A DNA stretch of 64,000 nt. Origin: Pseudorasbora parva. Lineage: Eukaryota > Chordata > Actinopteri > Cypriniformes > Gobionidae. Location: NCBI RefSeq assembly GCF_024679245.1, contig NC_090184.1:1957047-2021046 (forward strand). The letters run 5' to 3'. The notes under the pieces are model-generated. The model made no database searches, was not told the DNA's origin, and was given only the letters and a program-made list of their open reading frames with translations. Positions 55,977-64,000 of the stretch are shown here, piece by piece (the stretch's first letter is position 1; every line of letters starts with the position of its first letter). The position numbers and the translations under genes are program-made.

Positions 55977-58847
55977 GAGATATAAAGTCAGAATTGAGAG
56001 ATATAAAGTCAGAATTGAGAGATATAAAGTCAGAATTGAGAGATATAAAGTCAGAATTGAGAGATATAAAGTCAGAATTGGGAGATATAAAGTCAGAATT
56101 GTGTGATATAAAGTCAGAATTGAGAGATATAAAGTCAGAATTGAGAGATATAAAGTCAGAATCGGGAGATATAAAGTCAGAATCGAGAGATATAAAGTCA
56201 GAATCGAGAGATATAAAGTCAGAATCGAGAGATATAAAGTCAGAATCGAGAGATATAAAGTCAGAATCGTGAGATATAAAGTCAGAATTGAGAGATATAA
56301 AGTCAGAATTGAGAGATATAAAGTCAGAATTGTGTGATATAAAGTCAGAATTGAGAGATATAAAGTCAGAATTGAGAGATATAAAGTCAGAATTGGGAGA
56401 TATAAAGTCAGAATTGAGAGATATAAAGTCAGAATTAAGAGATATAAAGTCAGAATTGCGAGATATAAAGTCAGAATTGGGAGATATAAAGTCAGAATTG
56501 AGATATAAAGTCAGAATTGGGAGATATAAAGTCAGAATTGAGAGATATAAAGTCAGAATTGGGAGATATAAAGTCAGAATTGAGAGATATAAAGTCAGAA
56601 TTGTGAGATATAAAGTCAGAATTGTGAGATATAAAGTCAGAATTGTGAGATATAAAGTCAGAATTGAGAGATATAAAGTCAGAATTGAGAGATATAAAGT
56701 CAGAATTGAGAGATATAAAGTCAGAATTGGGAGATATAAAGTCAGAATTTTGTGATATAAAGTCAGAATTGGGAGATATAAAGTCAGAATTGTGTGATAT
56801 AAAGTCAGAATTGAGAGATATAAAGTCAGAATTGTGAGATATAAAGTCAGAATTGAGAGATATAAAGTCAGAATTGAGAGATATAAAGTCAGAATTGCGA
56901 GATATAAAGTCAGAATTGGGAGATATAAAGTCAGAATTGAGAGATATAAAGTCAGAATTGTGAGATATAAAGTCAGAATTGTGAGATATAAAGTCAGAAT
57001 TGTGAGATATAAAGTCAGAATTGGGAGATATAAAGTCAGAATTGAGAGATATAAAGTCAGAATTGTGTGATATAAAGTCAGAATTGAGAGATATAAAGTC
57101 AGAATTGTGTGATATAAAGTCAGAATTGAGAGATATAAAGTCAGAATTGTGTGATATAAAGTCAGAATTGAGAGATATAAAGTCAGAATTGGGAGATATA
57201 AAGTCAGAATTGTGTGATATAAAGTCAGAATTGAGAGATATAAAGTCAGAATTAAGAGATATAAAGTCAGAATTGCGAGATATAAAGTCAGAATTGGGAG
57301 ATATAAAGTCAGAATTGAGAGATATAAAGTCAGAATTGGGAGATATAAAGTCAGAATTGAGAGATATAAAGTCAGAATTGTGTGATATAAAGTCAGAATT
57401 GAGAGATATAAAGTCAGAATTGAGAGATATAAAGTCAGAATTGGGAGATATAAAGTCAGAATTGAGAGATATAAAGTCAGAATTGTGTGATATAAAGTCA
57501 GAATTGAGAGATATAAAGTCAGAATTGTGTGATATAAAGTCAGAATCGAGAGATATAAAGTCAGAATCGTGAGATATAAAGTCAGAATTGTGTGATATAA
57601 AGTCAGAATTGAGAGATATAAAGTCAGAATTGAGAGATATAAAGTCAGAATCGAGAGATATAAAGTCAGAATCGAGAGATATAAAGTCAGAATTGTGGGA
57701 TATAAAGTCAGAATTGAGAGATATAAAGTCAGAATTGTGGGATATAAAGTCAGAATTGAGAGATATAAAGTCAGAATTGAGAGATATAAAGTCAGAATTG
57801 GGAGATATAAAGTCAGAATTGAGAGATATAAAGTCAGAATTGAGAGATATAAAGTCAGAATTGTGAGATATAAAGTCAGAATTGTGTGATATAAAGTCAG
57901 AATTGTGAGATATAAAGTCAGAATTGAGAGATATAAAGTCAGAATTGGGAGATATAAAGTCAGAATTGAGAGATATAAAGTCAGAATTGGGAGATATAAA
58001 GTCAGAATTGAGAGATATAAAGTCAGAATTGGGAGATATAAAGTCAGAATTGAGAGATATAAAGTCAGAATTGGGAGATATAAAGTCAGAATTGAGAGAT
58101 ATAAAGTCAGAATTGTGTGATATAAAGTCAGAATTGAGTGATATAAAGTCTGAATTGAGAGATATAAAGTCAGAATTGAGTGATATAAAGTCAGAATTGA
58201 GAGATATAAAGTCTGAATTGAGAGATATAAAGTCTGAATTGAGAGATATAAAGTCCGAATTGAGAGATATAAAGTCCGAATTGAGAGATATAAAGTCCGA
58301 ATTGAGAGATATAAAGTCCGAATTGGGAGATATAAAGTCAGAATTGGGAGATATAAAGTCAGAATTGAGAGATATAAAGTCAGAATTGCGAGATATAAAG
58401 TCAGAATTGCGAGATATAAAGTCAGAATTGCGAGATATAAAGTCAGAATTGGGAGATATAAAGTCAGAATTGTGAGATATAAAGTCAGAATTGGGAGATA
58501 TAAAGTCAGAATTGAGAGATATAAAGTCAATTGTGAGATATAAAGTCAGAATTGAGAGATATAAAGTCAGAATTGTGTGATATAAAGTCAGAATTGAGGG
58601 ATATAAAGTCAGAATTGTGAGATATAAAGTCAGAATTGCGAGATATAAAGTCAGAATTGCGAGATATAAAGTCAGAATTGTGAGATATAAAGTCAGAATT
58701 GTGAGATATAAAGTCAGAATTGTGAGATATAAAGTCAGAATTGTGTGATATAAAGTCAGAATTGAGAGATATAAAGTCAGAATTGAGAGATATAAAGTCA
58801 GAATTGCGAGATATAAAGTCAGAATTGGGAGATATAAAGTCAGACTT
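55977..58847. repeat. 21-bp satellite array, about 136 units
   Basis: Unit core GATATAAAGTCAGAATTG followed by a variable AGA, GGA, TGT, TGA or CGA. Most units are exactly 21 bp; shortened units occur near 56502 and 58529. Because 21 is a multiple of 3, two of three frames on each strand stay open for hundreds of codons. The array ends exactly at the Gypsy LTR. Confidence 0.97.
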
Positions 58848-59667
58848 TGTGGTAGTTGAGGCCAAGAACAGGCAGGACAGATAGTAGAAAAGGAGTGGAA
58901 GTTTATTGCTTCCAACACAAAAATTACATACAGGGGCAGATTCCAACATAAGTCATACAAAATCAAAAAACTTAAGATTTATGCTAACTGAAATTAACAA
59001 AAATCAAACAGGCCTAAAAATAAATCTCCCCTGTAAACAAAGTAAACAAATCAAAATCTAATTCAAAACCAAAGGTCAGAGGGCTAAGGTGGCTGGACAA
59101 TACTGACTCACTCTACTTCTCCAATAATGCTATATATACCCATTTAGCCTCTACCAAACAAAAATAAGGTAAATATCAAAATAATACAGTTACCAAATAA
59201 ACTCAAAACAATTAACCTTTACAACACAATATCATTATCACACCTAACCTTAATACAATCATATAACAATATATATGAAAAGAAAATACTCAAATCAACC
59301 CAAGATATAACTGAATGAAAAAGTCAAAAGATCCCCTCTAAATCAAAATGGAATGGTACAGTCCAATTTCCTCTGGAACAGCATAAGTTTGCAGGCTGAT
59401 GCCCCGCCTCTTCCTTTGTCTGCTGCCACATGGAATGCGGCCGTCACTCCATGGACCAGAAGAATCTAGGGCTCAGGTACAGTCAAAAGCACAGGAAAAT
59501 ATAAGAAGTGTGCACCCTTCTGTATATTTAAGCTTTGAATAAACTGTTAACTCATGTTCTTGTCGTGTGGTTTTTTGTATATGAGGGGATAAATAACAAA
59601 CATTAAATTAAACTCCAAATGTTTGGTAAAAGCCAAAATATGTGAGGTATGCTACGCACCCGTCACA
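58848..59667 (-). repeat. 3' LTR of the Gmr1-type element (820 bp)
   Basis: On the minus strand it begins TGTGACGGGTGCG and ends CCTCAACTACCACA. The pol stop codon lies just inside it. The base before the array-side end is GACTT, a candidate duplication. Confidence 0.85.
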
Positions 59668-61640
59668 CTCTCCCCCACCTCTGGTTCCTCAGTCACATGA
59701 CGGGAGAGGAAATCCGCTGCAAGGTTCTCTTTCCCTGGTCGATGGAGAACTGTAAATTTATAGGGTTGCAGAGACAAGTACCAGCGAGTTATCCTGGCAT
59801 TAGAGTCCTTCATTTTATTTATCCATAGGAGAGCTCTATGGTCTGTCTCCAAAGTGAAGTGTCTGCCCAAAAGATAGTATTTAAAAGAGTCCAAGGCCCA
59901 CTTTACTGCCAGGCATTCTTTCTCAATGGTCGAATAGCGTACCTCCCTAGGAAACAATTTACGGCTAATATAAGCCACAGGATGATAATTTCCCACTTCT
60001 CCCTGGAGTAACACTGCTCCTAGTCCAACTCCTGAAGCATCAGTCTGTAAGACAAATGGTTGATCAAACCTGGGACTGTACAACACTGGGCCTTCCTGTA
60101 GAGCTCCTTGGATATCCTGGAAAGCTCTCTGTGCCTGCTCAGTCCACTGAATCTGGTTTGGAGAACCTTTTTTAATCAGATCTGTTAGGGCAGCCGCTCT
60201 GGAAGAAAAATTGGGCACAAATCTACGATACCATCCGACTAGTCCAAGGAAAGACCTCACCTGTTTCTTGGTCTTTGGTAGGAGCCAAGACTTAATAGCT
60301 TGCACCTTCCCCACTTGAGGCCGAATGACTCCATTCCCCAAGACATAGCCCAGGTATTCGGTCTCTTCCTTCGCCAAGACACATTTACCCGGATTGATGG
60401 TCAGTCCTGCTTCTTGGATGCGTCTTAAAACCACCTGCAAGTGCTTCAGATGCTCTTCCCAGGTTCCACTAAAAATCACAATGTCATCAAGGTATGCTGA
60501 GGTAAAGTCAGACAAGCCATACAATACCTGATCCATCAGTCTTTGGAAAGTGGGCGGAGCCCCATGCAGGCCAAAAGGCATGGTCTTAAAATGATGTAGG
60601 CCCCAAGGAGTCCGGAAAGCAGTCAACTCTTTCGATCTGGTACTCAAAGGCACTTGCCAGTATCCTTTACACAGATCAACCGTGCTAAGATATTTTGCAT
60701 TACCCAGGCGTTCAATCAACTCCTCAATACGCGGCATTGGGTAGGAGTCAAATTTTGAAACAGAATTCAAATATCGAAAGTCAATGCAAAATCTTGTAGT
60801 TCCATCCTTTTTTGGTACTAAGACCACAGGACTGCACCACTCACTTTTAGAAGGTTCAACCACCCCCAAAGAAATCATCAGGTCTAGTTCCTTTTTAAGA
60901 GCTGGAAGTAGACTTTCAGGTATACGATAACTCAGTCTCTTTGGAACTGCATCCTCTTTCAAGACAATGTCATGCTTCACCAGTTCTGTTAGACCCGGCC
61001 TTTCCTGAAACAATTCCGGATGACACAAAGGCTGAAGTTGTCGCTGCTGGAACACAGAGAGATGATTTAATTTAAGCACTGCCGAATTCTGAACAGGAAA
61101 ATACTGCTCCTCCACCTCTTCCTCGTCTTCCACAGACCGAATCAACATACAGTCCTTCCGAGGGGACCACTCCTTCAAAAGATTTACATGCAAAACCCTT
61201 CTTGACCGAGCTTGTCCTGGGGTCAAAACCTCATAGGTTGTAGGTCCCAGCTTCTTGAGGACTTTAAAAGGCCCTTGCCATTTGGCTAAAAGCTTACTGG
61301 ACACTGAAGGCAACATTACAAGCACCTGCTGACCTGGTACAAATGAACGGGATCTTGCAGATTTATCATACCAGGATTTTTGTTTCTGCTGTGCCTCTGC
61401 CATATGCTCTTGTGCCAGGGATGTCATCTTTCGCAGCTTTTCATGCATGGCCACTACAAAGGATGCAACATCCAGTCCTTCCCCTTGTTCCTTCTGGCCA
61501 GCCCATGTCTCTTTCAGCAGTGACAATGGTCCTCTTACTTCATGGCCGTATAACAAGTCAAAAGGGGAAAACCCTGTGGAGGCCTGGGGTACTTCACGGT
61601 ATGCAAATAACAAATAGGGCAACCACTTGCTTAGCGCCAA
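59652..61640 (-). CDS. Gmr1-type pol, part 2: integrase C-terminus, RT, RNase H
   Basis: A 662-codon frame. It opens with the end of the integrase core (WLPYLLFAYREVPQ) and a GPY/F-type module (WQGPFKVLKKLGPTTYEV, about 118-138). Reverse transcriptase follows: FCIDFRYLN, LSTVDLCKGYWQVPL, and catalytic YLDD near 384-386. RNase H begins QTDASGVGLG near 534 and includes ETDHRAL. It ends inside the LTR. The ATG at 61640 is internal to the ancestral frame, so independent translation is doubtful. The join to part 1 is a deletion plus frameshift. Confidence 0.9.
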   Translation of the reverse strand: MALSKWLPYLLFAYREVPQASTGFSPFDLLYGHEVRGPLSLLKETWAGQKEQGEGLDVASFVVAMHEKLRKMTSLAQEHMAEAQQKQKSWYDKSARSRSFVPGQQVLVMLPSVSSKLLAKWQGPFKVLKKLGPTTYEVLTPGQARSRRVLHVNLLKEWSPRKDCMLIRSVEDEEEVEEQYFPVQNSAVLKLNHLSVFQQRQLQPLCHPELFQERPGLTELVKHDIVLKEDAVPKRLSYRIPESLLPALKKELDLMISLGVVEPSKSEWCSPVVLVPKKDGTTRFCIDFRYLNSVSKFDSYPMPRIEELIERLGNAKYLSTVDLCKGYWQVPLSTRSKELTAFRTPWGLHHFKTMPFGLHGAPPTFQRLMDQVLYGLSDFTSAYLDDIVIFSGTWEEHLKHLQVVLRRIQEAGLTINPGKCVLAKEETEYLGYVLGNGVIRPQVGKVQAIKSWLLPKTKKQVRSFLGLVGWYRRFVPNFSSRAAALTDLIKKGSPNQIQWTEQAQRAFQDIQGALQEGPVLYSPRFDQPFVLQTDASGVGLGAVLLQGEVGNYHPVAYISRKLFPREVRYSTIEKECLAVKWALDSFKYYLLGRHFTLETDHRALLWINKMKDSNARITRWYLSLQPYKFTVLHRPGKENLAADFLSRHVTEEPEVGESVTGA
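59668..59680 (-). promoter_or_regulatory. Polypurine tract
   Basis: Minus strand AGGTGGGGGAGAG immediately before the 3' LTR. Confidence 0.75.
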
Positions 61641-63849
61641 TTGTCCTTAACGGAAACACTTCTGGATATTTAGTAGCATAATCACTCACAACTAACATAA
61701 ACCTGTGGCCTGCCCTACTTTTCTCAACTGGACCAACAATGTCCATAGCAAGTCGTTCAAATGGAACTGCAATAACTGGAAGAGGTTGAAGGGGAGCTTT
61801 AGAGGGGAGCCTATTAGAGGTCATCTGACACTCTGGACAAGTTTTACAGAATTCTACCACATCTCTCCTGAGACCAGGCCAATAAAAATGTCTCCTAATT
61901 CGGGCCAATGATTTTTGCCTCCCCAGGTGGCCTGCCCAGGGAATGGAATGTCCCAAAGTTAGAACTACATTTTGAACTGCCTTGGGTACTACCATCTGCA
62001 AACTATCTCCCTGTTGCCGATACAACACCTCCTCCTGGAGGACAAACCTCTCTACTATTCCTTTCCTTACGCACCCCTCACCTTCTCCTTGGCTAGCCAA
62101 CTTAGCTTGTTGATACAACAAAGACACCACAGGGTCTTCTTTTTGCATTTCAGCCATGTTACTAGGAATCTTAAACCCAGTCATGTCCTCCATCTTACCA
62201 TCCTCTGCCTGACCCTCAGCTAACAGGTATCTGTACTTCTCTTGCCTCCGCTGTTGTCTAGATTTCCTCACCTTACCCGGTCCAGCCACCAGCTCAGCGT
62301 CAAAGAAAGGGAGACTTTTAAGCGTTTCGGATTCATCCGCACTCTGCTTAACCTGAGCCCGGGTCATCACCATACTAGAAACAGAGTTAGGAAGCAACAA
62401 ATTTAACAGTGAAGGAAAATCTTGACCTAAAATCACAGGATACGGTAATTTTTCTACTACTCCTACTCTCAACAAATAGGGTAGCTCATGTACCACTACC
62501 TGCACTCTAACTATAGGGTAAACCTGCTCTTCACCATGGACACATTTAATGACCACCTTACCTTCCTTCTCTTTTAAATGCTTTGGGACCAAATTACTTT
62601 CCACCAGCGTCTGCATACTACCAGTGTCTATCAATGCCATCACAGTTTCCCCATTTACTTCTACAGGAACGGTCAAGTTTTGCGACTGAGTCAGCTTCTC
62701 TACCCCTGATTTTGGCACTGTGCATATGTGGGAAGTTTTAGCCAATAGCTTAGGACACATGGGCTTTTTATGCCCTTCCTGGCCACAATAATAACAAATG
62801 AGCACCTGACTAACCTGATGTAAAGGCCTAGAGGACTGATTTTCTTTTTTAAACTTCTTATTAGAAGAATTAAATTTTAAGTCACCTCGACTAGATGTTA
62901 ACAAAGGCCTACCTTCACCACCTCCTTTAGTAGCTTCACCCCAAGCTTGTGAACGAGACCGGGCCGCTACGAACACATCAGCCAGGGTAGCAGCCTGACA
63001 GGCTGTACTAGGGTTGTGTTCTCTTACCCATACCTGCAATTCTGGTGAAAGCATTCTCAAATACTGCTCTAAAATAATCACTTCCCCCACAACCTCTACA
63101 GTCTTTCCCTTGGGTTGCACCCACTTTTCATACAGTTCTCGAAGTCGTACATAAAGTTCTTTTGGAGTCTCATCAGGCTCAATCTCTAATGAACGGAATC
63201 TTTGACGGTAAGTTTCAGGATTAATGGCATACTTGCTTAAAACAGCAGATTTTACTTTTTCATATTCTAATGACTCCTCAATGTCCATGTGCACATAGGC
63301 ACTCCTAGCCTTACCAGTCAATAAGGGCACTAACCTAAGGGCCCAATCAATTTTTGCCCACTTACAGGCCAGAGCAATTCTTTCAAAAGTGGTGAGAAAA
63401 TGTTCAATGTCATCAGAATCCTGCAACTTCTGCAACTTAGGCTCAATCATACCTCGGACAGGATCTGGAGCAGGAGGCACAGAGGCATTGGACACATTAT
63501 CAGGCATTTCAGACTGTTGAACCGGTCCTGATAAACCCTGGAGATCAGAGGTTGTACGGACATCCACTTCCTCCCTAAGAAGGTTGAATTGATGCTGCAT
63601 TGTTTTCCAGCGTTGATCTTGCCGAACTGCCTCACGCTGCATCTGGGCCTCTTGTCGTTGCTGAAACTCCATATTTTTCCGAAACATCTCAGCCAGGTCT
63701 TGCAGAGTCAGTTGTCCTGGATCATCAGCCACCTGAGGAACTCCTCCCACTGCTGCAGGCTCATCCGCCAACTCCTCCACCAAAACTGCTTCATCTCGTT
63801 GTTTGAACTGTGCCAATTTCTTTGGAGCCATATTGTTACTACTCAACAC
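61594..63849 (-). CDS. Gmr1-type gag, protease and integrase N-terminus
   Basis: A 751-codon frame. Gag/capsid lies at about 130-300 (DIEHFLTTFERIALACKW; YEKVKSAVLSKYAINPETYR), the region related to vertebrate SCAN domains. A zinc knuckle CYYCGQEGHKKPMC is near 350 and aspartic protease IDTGSMQ near 405. The integrase zinc-binding region is at about 630-680 (GHLGRQKSL, FYWPGL, FCKTCPEC), and the first catalytic Asp is in LAMDIVGP near 702. The frame then breaks: the core segment with the second Asp and the Glu is missing, and the last residues are out of frame. A second possible start is the ATG six codons in. Confidence 0.9.
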   Translation of the reverse strand: MLSSNNMAPKKLAQFKQRDEAVLVEELADEPAAVGGVPQVADDPGQLTLQDLAEMFRKNMEFQQRQEAQMQREAVRQDQRWKTMQHQFNLLREEVDVRTTSDLQGLSGPVQQSEMPDNVSNASVPPAPDPVRGMIEPKLQKLQDSDDIEHFLTTFERIALACKWAKIDWALRLVPLLTGKARSAYVHMDIEESLEYEKVKSAVLSKYAINPETYRQRFRSLEIEPDETPKELYVRLRELYEKWVQPKGKTVEVVGEVIILEQYLRMLSPELQVWVREHNPSTACQAATLADVFVAARSRSQAWGEATKGGGEGRPLLTSSRGDLKFNSSNKKFKKENQSSRPLHQVSQVLICYYCGQEGHKKPMCPKLLAKTSHICTVPKSGVEKLTQSQNLTVPVEVNGETVMALIDTGSMQTLVESNLVPKHLKEKEGKVVIKCVHGEEQVYPIVRVQVVVHELPYLLRVGVVEKLPYPVILGQDFPSLLNLLLPNSVSSMVMTRAQVKQSADESETLKSLPFFDAELVAGPGKVRKSRQQRRQEKYRYLLAEGQAEDGKMEDMTGFKIPSNMAEMQKEDPVVSLLYQQAKLASQGEGEGCVRKGIVERFVLQEEVLYRQQGDSLQMVVPKAVQNVVLTLGHSIPWAGHLGRQKSLARIRRHFYWPGLRRDVVEFCKTCPECQMTSNRLPSKAPLQPLPVIAVPFERLAMDIVGPVEKSRAGHRFMLVVSDYATKYPEVFPLRTIGAKQVVALFVICIP

Positions 63850-63864
63850 TGTCCTTCACTGGCC

Positions 63865-63883
63865 AATCCCACCGCTGCCACCA
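63865..63883 (-). promoter_or_regulatory. Primer binding site (leucine tRNA)
   Basis: The plus-strand reading AATCCCACCGCTGCCACCA equals the 3' end of a vertebrate leucine tRNA including CCA (from memory). It lies two bases from the 5' LTR. Confidence 0.8.
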
Positions 63884-63885
63884 TT

Positions 63886-64000
63886 TGTGGTAGTTGAGGC
63901 CAAGAACAGGCAGGACAGATAGTAGAAAAGGAGTGGAAGTTTATTGCTTCCAACACAAAAATTACATACAGGGGCAGATTCCAACATAAGTCATACAAAA
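63886..64000 (-). repeat. 5' LTR of the Gmr1-type element, partial
   Basis: 115 bp from TGTGGTAGTTGAGGCC, no difference from the 3' LTR over this length. Confidence 0.9.

Larger units (their letters stand above)
58848..64000 (-). mobile_element. Gmr1-type Ty3/Gypsy retrotransposon (truncated by window)
   Basis: Minus-strand element. 3' LTR at 58848-59667, purine tract next to it, two coding frames, primer binding site at 63865-63883, then the first 115 bp of the 5' LTR (63886-64000), which match the 3' LTR by eye. Integrase is encoded before reverse transcriptase. The right end and its target duplication are outside the window. Confidence 0.92.

Noticed and set aside
55891..58966. Frames of 879 and 824 codons on the minus strand with LTLYLSI / NSDFISL repeats
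   Set aside because: They follow from a 21-bp tandem repeat whose length is a multiple of three; two frames per strand are open for the same reason.

Overview
This is vertebrate nuclear DNA, most likely from a cyprinid (carp/zebrafish-type) fish. The signs are spliced coding exons with GT/AG junctions, long (CA)n and (GT)n tracts, many miniature DNA transposons flanked by TTAA or 8-bp duplications, Tc1-like elements, an L2-type LINE and Ty3/Gypsy retrotransposons. There is no bacterial-style gene organisation. The species is inferred from repeat types and not proven.

Layout. (1) 1-8 kb: a Tc1-like fragment, several miniature transposons, a 60-bp minisatellite, a 379-bp solo LTR and one candidate upstream exon. 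(2) 8.0-29.7 kb, plus strand: the only recognisable host gene, an interleukin-17 receptor of the IL17RE type. Eleven phase-consistent exons (8024-29680) encode 658 residues: extracellular region, one transmembrane helix and a cytoplasmic SEFIR domain. The signal-peptide exon was not found. The introns are packed with repeats: a 2.1-kb GT/GGTTTAGGGG minisatellite, a Tc1-like element, hAT-like elements, a 1-kb palindromic element and a THAP-domain transposon relic. (3) 29.7-32.5 kb: duplicated copies of the end of the receptor coding sequence and of its 3' flank, plus transposon fragments. (4) 32.6-38.8 kb: a three-level nest. A hAT-like element (8-bp duplication) sits in an L2-type LINE (9-bp duplication), which sits in a Tc1-like transposase gene whose two halves remain in frame. 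(5) 38.8-45.7 kb: fragments and TTAA-flanked elements. (6) 45.76-50.33 kb: a complete Ty3/Gypsy retrotransposon with 193-bp LTRs that look identical by eye, a GATTT duplication and one open 1305-codon gag-pol frame; it looks recently inserted. (7) 51.1-55.1 kb: two hAT-like elements with perfect 8-bp duplications; the larger carries two TTAA elements and a 32-bp minisatellite. (8) 56.0-58.85 kb: a 21-bp satellite of about 136 units. (9) 58.85-64.0 kb, minus strand: a Gypsy element with integrase upstream of reverse transcriptase (the Gmr1-type order), an apparent deletion in the integrase core, and a 5' LTR cut by the window edge.

Apart from the receptor, the coding content is transposon-derived. 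The most notable items are the Gmr1-type element, the intact short-LTR Gypsy element, the nested insertions proven by target duplications, the duplicated tail of the receptor gene, and a THAP element that may be poorly described. I saw no tRNA, rRNA or CRISPR array.
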